From positions 930,001 to 994,000 of the forward strand of contig CALSFV010000225.1 in the NCBI GenBank assembly GCA_943737045.1: a stretch of DNA of 64,000 nucleotides. Direction: 5' to 3'. This document shows, piece by piece, positions 44,800-56,100 of this stretch. The notes below the pieces were generated by a model that saw only the letters and a list, made by a program, of their open reading frames with translations, was not told where the DNA came from and made no database searches. Origin of the DNA: Parapristionchus giblindavisi. Lineage: Eukaryota > Nematoda > Chromadorea > Rhabditida > Diplogasteridae. A program made the position numbers and the translations under genes. Position 1 is the first letter of the stretch. Each line of letters opens with the position of its first letter.

Positions 44800-45230
44800 G
44801 TTCACATCTAGCAGACATAAATAAGTAGGAGAGATAATCTATGGATCATCTTGATAGACAACAGGTGTTTCGTTCACATAATTTGCAGTGCAGATGTTAG
44901 TATAACCAATATATAAGTGAACATATAATCAATAAACATTTGGTACAAACTTGTGTTTATTCTCGTGTAAAACGTGTTTCAAAATAGGACAAAGTTATAT
45001 TGATTATGGTTGTGCATGTACAGATTATTGTTAATTATGAAATAGATGGGATAACAACCGGAGGAAATTGTTGCAAAAATCGCAATTCCAGAGATTGCAG
45101 CAATAGCTGCAATGCAAAAATTGCAGATACCTCGGCTCGACTCCTTGCTCAAATGTGTCTTTTAATTTTCTGTTAAATATATTTTCGAAGAACAATTAAG
45201 TAATGGCAGGAGAACACTTATTTTACAAGA
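44800..45230. other. Stretch without recognised gene
   Basis: AT-rich. Contains a TTGCAAAAATCGCAATTCC / TTGCAGCAATAGCTGCAATGC set of short repeats near 45070-45120. Confidence 0.4.
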
Positions 45231-45235
45231 ATATC

Positions 45236-45295
45236 CACATCTAATTTGAAACTCTGCGCTCTGGCAATGCTCTCTCGCTCTCGTTGTCACCCAGA
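45236..45295. mobile_element. Fragment of the hairpin MITE family
   Basis: TAATTTGAAACTCTGCGCTCTGGCAATGCTCTCTCG-type arm (described in part), single arm only. Confidence 0.45.
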
Positions 45296-45304
45296 GAGCA
45301 CTAC

Positions 45305-45428
45305 CACAGCATGCATTCTCATGACTTTCAAAGCAAGAACGACCGCTCAACATACAAACTCTCTCGAATACAATGGTCTCTCCTTTGTCTTGCTTTGGAA
45401 GAAAAATGGCTTGGACCAGAATACTGTG
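45305..45428. mobile_element. CACAG...CTGTG short element
   Basis: Nearly identical to the 120 bp element inserted in copy B at 58843-58962, with a few extra bases near the left tip. Target duplication not clear here. Confidence 0.6.
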
Positions 45429-45429
45429 G

Positions 45430-46720
45430 CTACCAGAGTGGAGAGTAACATTAGCTAAGGGTGTGCCTTTAATACTCTCTTTTTATGTGTTTGAACGTGT
45501 TCGTTTCTTTGATGCCAATGTTAGTTACGTCAATTTGTATTGTTTTTTTTTTCAAATATTATAGTTTTTTTTCGATTTAGTCATAATTCTTTCGCCACCA
45601 ACCAGTATAGCTGAGCTAGTCCAATGGAGAATGAACTGATGATTAGAACGAAGATGAGCGTGAACTTGGCGACGTCGAATAGTATACACCCGAGCGAGAT
45701 TTGGAAAGGGTAGTTTATTTAATAAATTAATAGATAAATAAATAATAAATGAATAAATAAATTTTTCATACACCATGAAGATAATTCAACAAGTAAAATT
45801 TTAAAATATTTATTGACGTACTTGTAATGGTCCCAGTATGGGATGTGTTTGAAACAGATAAATGATACGTGCGAACGAGAAAACATTTCCTATTGCGAAC
45901 AGCGCCTGAAGCACTATAAACATTATTTAATTATAATATTACAAAAATATTTAATAAATTATTGTTTATATTTCGGAGAGCATTCAATGGACTCCTGTAT
46001 TTCTCTGCTTTGGTCAAACTCGCTCACTAACTTCGAATACGGCAGAGTCTAGCCAGAGCGGCGAAAATTACTGCGCGTTGAAAGTTCCGGAGGGTTAGAA
46101 ATTATTGTGTGTTGAGTTCCGGCCGGTTGGAAATTACTTTAGGTTGCTAAAATAATCAATATTCTTACTTCAGCAATGAGCATAGGTTCATAATCTGTCC
46201 ATTTCGTTCTAACTTCGAATCTCTGAGCGTTTCCATCAATTTCGAGAAACGAAAAGATCACGTAGGCCGAGGCTCTGCATTAATAATAATAATCTTCATC
46301 ACATCTGCACATTGGTGCGGTGGGTCATGACAGGGGGTTCTTCATAGATTAATAGGTTACAATTCTTTCTTCTATTCATCGGGTCATCGATCATCGATCA
46401 TCGGGTCATCGATCGATCGAGGCTCTGCAATCGTTGATAATACATTTATGTATTTTAAATTGACAACCTTTTATTTTTTTCCATAAAACAGAACCAGAAA
46501 TTAAATTGATTTAATAGTGTGCCATAGCATGCTAAAGGAGAAAGAAAAAAAACATGTTTGTACGTCGTTGTTGAAATCACGATTTTGAAAATTTAGAAAA
46601 TATTGCCTAATAAAATAAAACATTATAAAATAATTGCTAATTTCCATTCAAATATACACTATACCTGACTGAGATCTTATATCGATTTCAGTCGGGCGCT
46701 ATGCGAGATGCACATTGTTA
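45430..46720. other. Stretch without recognised gene
   Basis: Short frames only. Includes TAAATAAAT runs (45715-45760) and repeated ATCGATCATCGGGTC words (46375-46415). Confidence 0.4.
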
Positions 46721-46721
46721 C

Positions 46722-47068
46722 CTACACTGAGAGCAAACTTACCCAAATATGAGTAATAGATTTGCCGGCACTACTTCAGAATAGGGTACCAGTCCAAAAT
46801 AATAGTATAATTGCCTAATATAAACGTTTTTTCCTTGTGTTTATCTCATTTTTCATGTTCTTTTGGAGTTGCCCGGTGTACTGGTACCCTATTCTAAAGT
46901 AGTGCCGATTTGCCAACGTACGCTACTTGTGTACACAATTTGCCCATATTCGGGCAAATGGTAGCCCATAAACCACCGATTTGCCCATATAAAGGCTAGC
47001 ATTTGTCTGAATACGGGCAAATCGTTCGCCAACTAACGGCATTCGGGCAAATTTAATCTCTGTGTAGC
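46722..47068. mobile_element. MITE with GCCCATATTCGGGCAAAT repeats
   Basis: Tips CTACACTGAGAGCAAACTTA and the complement of AATTTAATCTCTGTGTAG. The interior repeats a TTGCCCATATTCGGGCAAAT-like palindrome at least three times. Related to 17550-17768 and to a right end near 24030. Interrupted by a second MITE. Confidence 0.65.
46767..46906. mobile_element. 140 bp MITE with 8 bp target duplication, nested
   Basis: Tips GGCACTACTTCAGAATAGGG and the complement of CCCTATTCTAAAGTAGTGCC, flanked by GATTTGCC at 46759-46766 and 46907-46914. The uninterrupted version of the site is visible in the relative at 17640-17670. An 8 bp duplication fits hAT-type elements. Confidence 0.8.
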
Positions 47069-47229
47069 CTATTATTGACAATATAATTTATTGTGCATCG
47101 TACATCTATCAATATTATTCACTTAACCGTACGTGATTGAGATCGTGCAGAGATACAGGCAGATCATGTTCCACCATTGTTTCCGATATTTCGTGAATCC
47201 CTGTTCCCAGAGCTGCTTCATCTCGGACC

Positions 47230-47413
47230 ACATCATAACGTTGTTTTTTTTTTAAATTAATTTTTCTAATAGCCTGAGGGCACGAACAGGAAATTGAAGC
47301 TGTTTTGTGTAATATGGGCCGATGACACTCCTAACACCTTAGTATGGACCCCCCAGTTCCCATTGCTAGCGCACGTGTCCGGGGAGTGGTCGAGTCTTAA
47401 CGGCCATCTCTCT
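47230..47413. mobile_element. Solo right end of the F foldback family
   Basis: Runs from the CTAATAGCCTGAGGGCAC junction to CGGCCATCTCTCTTTAG. The next base matches intron 16 of copy A just after its TTTAAGAGATCTCGG site, so the F end abuts remnant copy C at a former TTAA. Confidence 0.7.
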
Positions 47414-48498
47414 TTAGCGATTTCGGTTGTTGAGTCGAAGATTTTAGTCAAACAATAAACGCTCAAAGAAAAAAGGGTAAAATGAAACTACGGCTGACAT
47501 AACAACAGCTGTAAAGTGTTAAATATAATACAAAAATCGTTAAGGTGTCTTGTACACAGGTCTTGTGTTCTGTATATTACAGCTGGGGTGGTCGTGTTTT
47601 AACACATTTTCTCAGTGTGAAGAGTCCGTCATTGTTAGGAAAGGAAATAAAGATCAAAATATATTAATTGCTAAAGATGGAGACCCACGAGTTTTTTCGT
47701 AATAAGACTGTTCGGATAGTATGATAGAGATTCATCAAACGAATCGAAAGACATATCTGATATTGATTCCCGATATGTTTAAAGCTCACTATGAGCATTG
47801 AAAGTACAACTTTCAAGGCATGTAGAGAGTGCTCATCGAATTTGCATACTTTCTCTCTCATTTTCTCATTATCCCTTATGCCAATTACCATATAATATAA
47901 ACAATAGCCCGCATGCTTATCGTGGCGGGAGTCAGTCATGCCAACTCATGGGTCCCCTTCTTTAATGCATTTATTACTATATTTATTTACTATTTTTCCC
48001 TGTGTAGTATATTGCAATTAGCAGCTTGAATCCTGATTAATTAATAATCTATTGCAGTACATTCATTCCATTCTTTGATCTCCTATTTAACACTAACTAT
48101 CCCGGAGTTCAAATTCGCCCTCTACTCACTAACAATTGCTTGTCTTTCCACGACTAAGGATTGTGATTACATAAAGTTAGTTCTCTTCTTCTTATTCTAG
48201 TGTCTCTTGCAGTCATCCCCTAGAGGTTTGGCAAGCCAAACACCAAGCTAATTTGAAGCTCTCCGCTCTGGCAACACTCTCTCGTAAACAAAGAAATCGA
48301 GAGAGCATTGCCCGATCGGAGAGTTTGCTTTTTATCTTTTGCAGTATTTTATATTCGGAAGGAGTCGAAGAAGTGATGGAACGCTTCGAGGCTCTCGAAT
48401 CGAACAGATTACTGAAGAATGAGAAAATGAAAGAACTGTATTCTCGTCTTTCTCAAATACTCAAAGAGAAGAAGGAGAATGGATTAACAAATTATTAA
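47414..48498 (+). pseudogene. zyg-11-like: ZYG-11-like remnant copy C (intron 16 to exon 18)
   Basis: From 47414 the sequence follows intron 16 of copy A, then exon 17 (48058-48175) and exon 18 (48345-48498). Exon 18 is 154 bases, the same as copy A, and its reading (LYSEGVEEVMERFEALESNR onward) is open to a TAA. Exon 17 has lost two bases after GTTCAA, which shifts the frame into an early stop. All exons upstream of intron 16 are missing; an F-family end sits at the break. A TTAA-MITE (47674-47961) lies in the intron. This is the 3' tail of a third array member, about 3.5 kb before the B segment. It is more diverged from A than B is, so it is the older duplicate. Confidence 0.8.
47674..47961. 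mobile_element. TTAA-MITE in remnant copy C
   Basis: AGATGGAGACCCACGAG and the complement end ATGGGTCCCCTTCT. The right TTAA is at 47962-47965 and the left site has decayed to CTAA. Confidence 0.7.
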
Positions 48499-48530
48499 AA
48501 TACAAATAGCCATCCGCTATCTCCAGTTAT

Positions 48531-50182
48531 CACGGATCTCCTGTAAAAGTGTATGAAACCATTCGACAGAAAAAAATTGATTTCCTCCGTTTTTATTGAT
48601 TGTTCTTAGACTGGCCTAACTGAGTGCGAAAACAACATTTTCAAATTTTGTTTTTCGGAATTTGCATATCTATGCAATTTGTTTCCTGTAAACTTCAGAT
48701 GAATGTAACTCGGTTCATTATTGAGCAATCGTGTAACATTTTTTTTCAATCGGTTGCTACTGACCTCCTCTACAAATGACTCAAATGAGGATATAATCGG
48801 AAATGTTGATTTTCATGTGTTATTGCATGAAAACTGTTTTTTAACATGAAAAATGAGATGTTTCTCGAAAATTTTCTCTATAGGATAAGTGTTTTATTGC
48901 AGATTCGGATTCCCCGTCCACGAATTAGGGTATCCTGATATGTCTTTTAACCCAACTCTGTCCCCCCAATAGTGATACTTTATATCGTGCTGGACTTAGC
49001 GCAATTTTCCCTCAAATCACATTTTTGGCTGTAAATCAGCTCAAACTTATGTTAATGTTCTGATTAGCATATTTAAACCGTGTATCTCGGCCAGCCTTAC
49101 AAAATTGTCTTAATGGTTCGAATTCTCAACAACAATCATTAGATATGAATCGAAAACTGATTTTATTTTAATAAAACGACTTTTCGATTCTTTCGTTAAA
49201 GATTTTTGTTTATTCTTTATTTCAATTTTCACTGTTTTTATTTATCGTTTATTGATATTAGCTTATTGACCGTTAAGGTCGAAGAAACTGTTTGAATCAA
49301 GAATATCCAGGGAACCTTCGAAAAACTCTGAGAAATCACTGTAGATCAAGTCATAGATGGCATCCGAGGGTATCACTCTCTCATCCTCGACCACATTCCC
49401 TTCCTCCTCAATAAGCAAATCTTCTTCGAAATCCTTCTCCATATCATCCAAAAGCGCTCTTCTTCTTCTGCTATTTATTCCTTTAGCCTCCATTTCCGAA
49501 GTCGAAAAGGCGAAAAGTCGTTAATAAAATCAGTTTTCGATTCATATCTAGAAAATGATTGTTGTTGAGAATTCGAACCATTAAGACAATTTTGTAAGGC
49601 TGGCCATGATACACGATTTAAATATGCTAATCAGAACATTAACATAAGTTTGAGCTGATTTACAGCCAAAAATGTGATTTGAGGGAAAATTGCGCTAAGT
49701 CCAGCACGATATACAGTATCACTATTGGGGGGGGGGGGGGGGGCAGAGTTGGGCTAAAAGACATATCAGGATACCCTAATTCGTGGACGGGGAATCCGAA
49801 TCTGCAATAAAACACTTATCCTTTAGAGAAAATTTTCGAGAAACATCTCATTTTTCATGTTAAGAAACAGTTTTCATGCAATAACACATGAAAATCAACA
49901 TTTCCGATTATATCCTCATTTGAGTTATTTGTAGAGGAGGTCAGTAGCAACCGATTGAAAAAATATGTTACACGATTGCTCAATAATGAAGCGAGTTACA
50001 TTCATCTGAAGTTTACAGGAAACAAATTGCATAGATATGCAAATTCCGAAAAACAAAATTTGAAAATGTTGTTTTCGCACTCAATTAGGCCAGTCTAAGA
50101 ACAATCAATAAAAACGGAGGAAATCAATTTTTTTCTGTCGAAAAAGGTTCTATTTTTCATACACTTTTACAGGAGACCCGTG
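48531..50182. mobile_element. Foldback F7 (CACGGATCTCCTGTAAAAG tips, 4 bp TSD) with central ORF
   Basis: Tips CACGGATCTCCTGTAAAAGT and ACTTTTACAGGAGACCCGTG flanked by TTAT at 48527-48530 and 50183-50186. The matching place behind copy A (near 27975, CCAGTTTTCCACATT) is uninterrupted. Arms of about 650 bp, almost perfectly complementary, flank a loop of about 350 bp that holds one open frame. It lies 32 bases after the stop codon of remnant copy C. Confidence 0.85.
49263..49493 (-). CDS. Acidic 76-residue ORF in the loop of F7
   Basis: ATG to TAA open frame that occupies most of the unpaired loop. The product starts with a basic patch (SRRRRALL), followed by an acidic region (EKDFEEDLLIEEEGNVVEDE) and an aromatic, serine-rich tail (DLIYSDFSEFFEGSLDIL). 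Codon use looks ordinary. It has no recognised domain. The basic-then-acidic layout is reminiscent of small nuclear or activation-type peptides, but that is only composition. It could be a captured host exon or an element-encoded factor. Confidence 0.4.
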   Translation of the reverse strand: MEAKGINSRRRRALLDDMEKDFEEDLLIEEEGNVVEDERVIPSDAIYDLIYSDFSEFFEGSLDILDSNSFFDLNGQ

Positions 50183-50324
50183 TTATTCCATATTGCAATG
50201 CATTTGTAGATATATATTTTTGAATCTGACCCTTCCCACCTATATTGTACTGTACATCGAAGCTTAGGGGGAACACCCCGAGCTAATTTGTGACTCCACG
50301 CTCTGTCGCTTTCTCGTCTATTAA

Positions 50325-50601
50325 AGATGGAGACCCTCGAGTTTTTCGAAATAGAACTGTTCGGATAGAATGATAAAGATTCATCGCACGAATCGAAAGA
50401 CATAACTGATATTGATTCCCGGTATGTTTTAAATCTCACTATGCGCATTGAAGTACAACTGTCAAAGCATGTAGAGAGTGCCCATCCAATTTCTCTCTCA
50501 TTTCCTCATTGTCCCTTACGCCAATTACCGTATAATATAAACAATATTCGACATGCTTATTGTGGCGGGAGTTAGTCATGCCAACTCAAGGGTCTCCTTC
50601 T
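50325..50601. mobile_element. TTAA-MITE
   Basis: AGATGGAGACCCTCGAG / CTCAAGGGTCTCCTTCT between TTAA at 50321-50324 and 50602-50605. Confidence 0.8.
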
Positions 50602-50875
50602 TTAAATCGATAAATTAAATTTTGGGAAATTCGATAATTTAGAAAGCATATGATATCAACATATCAGCCGAATATTTTGGTGTAGTTTTTAATGCGGTCG
50701 CATTTAATTTTGTAGGTTCGGTGCTTGCTATTAGCAGTATTGTTTTGTTGTTTTTTCCACGTTCAAAAGTTCAGTTCTAGTAGTGCTTTATCGTTCTCCA
50801 GTGTAGATCATTATCGATCGGCTGTTTCCTCCGCGATCTCTTGCCTGCGTGCTTTTGTATCTGCATTTAAGGAGT

Positions 50876-51634
50876 TTCACAAGGGAATGTTCTCAACTCA
50901 CCATGGAGTTATGACTAAAGACATATACCATTCGAACCGTCATGTGATTCTGTCTCGAAATCCGTTGAGTCTACTTGCCACGAGCTTTTTTTCGAAAAAA
51001 TCGATAATGAAATGTTGTTTTTCGAGGTTTAGCAGGCCAACATAAAATTCAGTTCACTGCTTAATGAACCTTCTAGTGTAGTGCAATTAAAAAAATATAT
51101 TTTTGGGGAAAAACTGAAATAAACGTTGACTTAAAATTTATAAACTGTTTGCAAAAAATTGGATGCGAGGTGGGAACGAACCAATAACCAATTTAATACA
51201 TGCATTTGCCTTGTATACTACACCACAAGGTTCATTGAGAAGAGAAGTGAATCTTAAGTTTACCTACAAAGCCTCGAAATACAACATTTCATTATCGATT
51301 TTCTCGAAAACCAGAAGCTCGTGGCAAGTAGACTCAACGGATTTCCATACAGAATCGCATGACGATGCGAATGGTATACTCTGGTATTTTGCCACTTAAA
51401 GTCTACTTAAACTTTCCCACTTTAAGTAGACTTTAAGTAAACTTAAAGTGAGACGTAAGTCTACTTAAAGTGGTGTGGTATACTGTAATGCATTTCGTCA
51501 AATGTTCTTTCACTTAAAGTTTACTTAAAGTCTACTTAAAGTCTGTGACGTAGTTTAAGTAGACTTTAAGTGGCAAAATACCAGAGTATGTCTCTAGTCA
51601 TAATTCCATGGTGAGTTGACAACATTCCCTTGTC
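50876..51634. repeat. Foldback repeat with nested MITE
   Basis: CAAGGGAATGTTCTCAACTC at the left pairs with GAGTTGACAACATTCCCTTG at the right, and the arms continue through CTCGTGGCAAGTAGACTCAA to a centre near 51140. The right arm is interrupted by the MITE at 51379. The open frame at 50725-51045 is arm sequence. Confidence 0.7.
51379..51586. mobile_element. 208 bp palindromic MITE with TA target
   Basis: Tips CTCTGGTATTTTGCCACTTA and its complement, flanked by TA (51377-51378, 51587-51588). The partner arm shows the empty site with one TA near 50924-50927. The interior consists of ACTTAAAGTCTACTTAAAGT words in both orientations. Confidence 0.85.
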
Positions 51635-51639
51635 AGTTT

Positions 51640-52009
51640 CTGATTTGACATGTCGCACATTGCACTACCAAATTGTGATCGAAAAATAAGTAAAAAATTA
51701 GCTGAAAGGGTGGTATAAAGCTCGCCAAAAAAACTTGGCCAGGTTGGTAGAACACAAACAGTGAAAATTTACATTTGCTATTTATACGTGTTTGTAGAAT
51801 ATATCCCATGTTGTATTGTTATCTATAAACGAGTAATAAGAATTGTTGAAATATTGATTTCGTGCAGTATCATAATAGGTGGAATCGATTGTTGAATTTC
51901 CACTTTACCGACATTTTAACGAAATTTATCGGTAAATTTATCAATCACAGAAATTTGCAAAATCATATCCAATCTTTCTAAAAAAATTTCTATTTCTACT
52001 AATTTTGAC
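51640..52009. other. Stretch without recognised gene
   Basis: AT-rich, no supported feature. Confidence 0.4.
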
Positions 52010-53128
52010 CATATTGTATAGCAATTAACATGAGAGACAAAGGGAAAGTGAGGGAGCCGAGTGTGCTAAACGTATAGGCACTTCCTAAACGTCTTAAAAG
52101 GTGTACTTTCTACGCGCATAACAATTTTCATACATATCGTCAAGCAATATATCTTATGTAAGTCTTTCGGTACATGTACTGAATCTCCATTATTCTACCC
52201 GAACAGTCTAATTACGAAAAAAATCGAGGGTTTCCATCTTTGAATAAATAATAATGGCTAACGCGCGGGAAACATATTTAAAGCGAAGCACTCTATACCA
52301 ATGAGAACGAAGGCTATATCTATAGTATACTTCCCTCTGGCTTTGACATATGCTAGAGAGTATGGAAAGAGAAGAGAGTGCAGAGATAAAGCTATAAAGC
52401 TACAGTCGTTCTGAAGAAGAGGTCGAAAGGGAGAGGAAGAATCATATCTTGCTATTACATATACTGATCATGCAAATGAGTCTTTCTACTCACCTTTTTT
52501 CGTGTTTTTAAAAATCTTTCTTGCATTTTTTACTTTATAAAAAAAATTTCCCTTTAATTATCCATTATCTCTATTATTGTTTTCACTTAGTCTTAAATTG
52601 TTTCTGACTTGCTTTCCTAAGGCTTGGTCGAGCACTCTGGCATTTCAAAACTAGTAGTCTTCTTTAAATACTGGCTTGAAGGATACTTCAAGTGAAAGAA
52701 CATTGCTTTACAGTATATGCATCATTTGAAGTAGACTTACGTCTAACATGAAGTAGAGCTATTTACAAGTCTACTTCAGGCCGGAATAATAAGTAGACTA
52801 CTAGTTTTGAAAGTCCATAGTTAAACGCAAGTATAATACAAGTGAAAATAAGTTGACTACTAGTTCACAAGTAGAGTACTAATTGAAATTCCAGAGAAGA
52901 GCGGTAGACGTTATAGAAAAGAAGGGTCTTTTCTATCTTATTTACCTATGCCCCTTTCATTTGACACCAAAACCGCTCAACAAATAATTAAGCATGCAAG
53001 GAACTTTTAATTTTATTTTTTTTGCGTCATGTCAATTTTGACGAAGTATTTCGAAACTTTTACTTACCTTTTTTAAATTTTTTTCACTTAGGAATTCAAT
53101 TAATTTTTTAAAAAATTATTAATTCCAG

Positions 53129-56100
53129 ATGTCTATCCACAAGAGCCTCGAGGAGATAGCAATTGATCGATTGGCTGATCTTATTATAGCCAAACGAATG
53201 CCTACATTTGACTCACCGCTACCGATTTCCATCTCAAATGCTGTAGTTCGATGTTTGGAATGGAAATGTCGTCTAAACTCTTCCCTATCATTACTTGATA
53301 CAAAGAGATTTACTATTACCGAGGTACATTTCACAGCGTTTTAACAGAGCTTGACATGAAAAGCTTGTATTCCAAAAAAATGTATTTCAAAAAAAAATAT
53401 TCCAAAAAAGTACCCAATTTAGGACGCCAAACTCCAACAAATTCATCTCATTTATATCATTTATGATTTTCAAAATAATATACAATACAGTCAAATAATT
53501 GCCGCCTGTGAATCACAAGTCCTGTCTTTTCTCTGTCTACGCTCTCACATTCGGGCCTACTCTCTCACTTTCGCATTAACTCGTTTCTCTTTTTTTTTCG
53601 GTGACGGTTCTCGGAACACTGCGCACTAGTATTTGGCTAATATTTGCATATATTTGAATTTCTCAACTCTTTGCAAACTCTCTCGTAGACGCGCCCTTAA
53701 AGGTGGACTCCCTCGAATATTTTCGTGAACAAACTGTGAAGGCAGATTCATCTTATTGATCGCTAGAATCATGAATGAATCATGCTAGCAAACTCAGGCA
53801 AAGGCGCGCTTTTTGAAAATAGGAAAGTTTTGCAATAGGATTCGAACACGCGACCATGCGCTTTCTAGTCAGAATCTTTACCACTACACTAAGGGAACGA
53901 TGAATAGTCTCCATATCTTCTGTCATATCTTATATTCTATCATATCTTGCATATCACTAGACACTTGCATAAGTGAGATGTAACACATTTGCATGATCAT
54001 TCGAGGGTCTCCACCTTTACAGATGGAGTTTTGACTCCCGCAAAGATCAACACGTGGAATTTTGTTGATATTGTACGGAAATTAGCGTGAGCGACAATGT
54101 GAAATTGAGAGAGCCAAGTATGCCAATCGGATAGGCATTCTCTAATTGCCTTAAAGGTTTTTCTTTCAATACGCAAAATAAGCTTTAAAAAATCTCTATA
54201 TTTCTACTCCTCCAGCATTATTGCAAAAAAACTCGAATGTCCCTATCTTTAACTGAGGCTTACGCGGGGATGCCATATAGTTTAGATTTATCCATTTTTG
54301 TAAGTAACACAAAATTCAGGCCGAGATTAGACTCGCCGAATCTGACTACGACTCAATATCAACCATTCTCCAACATCGACTAAAAAAATTGATCTTATAC
54401 GGAAAGATGAGAGGTAGTGATTGTTTTTTAGTAGAATTTTAATTAAATTCGTTTATTTTAAATTTATTTATTTTAAATTAAATTCCTTTATTTTAAATTT
54501 ATTTATTTTAAATTAAATTCGTTTATTTTAAATTTACTTTTTTTAAAATTAAATTCATTTATTTATATTCTTTTATTTAAAAAAGACGGATGAAATTTCT
54601 ACCTACCGCTCCTTACAATATTCCCTCAAAGTTAATAAATGTAGGTGCATACAAAGATGAGTGGACCAGCGAAGAAATTGCTGAGGAATTATTGAGCTCG
54701 AACTTCGTTGGTATGTCTTTCTATTTTTCATGTTTTATGATTCACTATTCGAAAAGGATCAGTGTAGCAGCATAACTTCTGAAAAAGTATTAATTAACTG
54801 ATCAGAGGACGAGAACGAAGAATTATTCAAGATAGCCTCTTGTATGGGACCTCATTTTGGATTACCACCGCAATAGACAATTATTATAATAGATAGCAAT
54901 AGAGAATTATTTAAAGAAGGGGATCCTTGAGTTTTTCGTGACTAAACTGGCCTTGCAGAACTACAGATCAAACCTCCCTGAATATACAGCTTTGTCCAAA
55001 ATTATAGATACCCCCGGAATACCATAATCCGAGCTGAAAATTCGTTGTTGCACCAAGGCAAGCCCAGGGAAGGCGCGAATTTTCGAATTTGAAAGATAAA
55101 TACGTAAACAGAAATTAAAAGCTGACTATTAGAAAATTGAATTCCACATCTTTGGTCCCACGTTCTTCATGATTGTTTAATAATGATCGATTTATTTATT
55201 TATATATTAATTTTGGTTCATTCAGACGCGTCTTTTATTCCTGAATCATTGAGTGAATGTTATACACTGAATCAACTTGAACTAATTGGATTCCAGGATA
55301 TTCCAAAAAGCCTCCTTTCTAAGGTATGTATTGTATTATATTTTTACAGAAAAATTCTAAATTTTTATAGACTGTTATATTTGTCAAATTTTTATCAGAT
55401 TTCTATTTTTTTCAAAGGTTTTTATATCAAACTTTTATATAAAATTTTATCGGCTGGTGATAACCCGTGAAGACACAGGCTCAGCAAGATTCGAGGGTTG
55501 AGGCACAGACCCCGGACATCGATCTCACCGAATTGGCTCAAAATATTTTTGTGGATACCCCCATGACCCCCTATCACAAAATGGGTATTCATTTGGGCGG
55601 AGTCCTTGAAACACATATGTGTCGGGTTCTCGAAATTTGAAAACAAATAAATTAGAATAAAATCTCTTGTACATGAGTTTCATACAAAACGCTCAACATG
55701 AAAGTTGTTCTACTTGAAAAGTTCTTCAAAATGAGTACAAATATGAGGGGGTTTGAAAACAAAAAATATTTTCGAATCATCTTCAGGTTCGTTTATCTCA
55801 AAACACAGGTCGATCGATTTTTTGTTATTTTCTCTTTTTCGACGCGGAATTTTTCGCTCTATAAAAAGAGGCAAAAATTGGGCTGCCGTTTTTTGTTTTA
55901 AAAATTTAATTAAATATAGAATGTTTTGTGGAGATAAAAAAATCAATTTGCGATCGGATATCCGGACCGTTCTAAAGCGAGTTTTTTGTTGCTTGGGCAT
56001 ACATGTATGTAATTATTCGACACTAACATTGGACCTATGTCGCTCCACTTTCTTTTAGTAAAAATCGAGTTTTCAAATTTCGAGAACCCGCCACATCTGT

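Noticed and set aside
50725..51045. 106-residue serine/phenylalanine-rich frame
   Set aside because: It lies in a foldback arm; the partner arm does not keep the frame.
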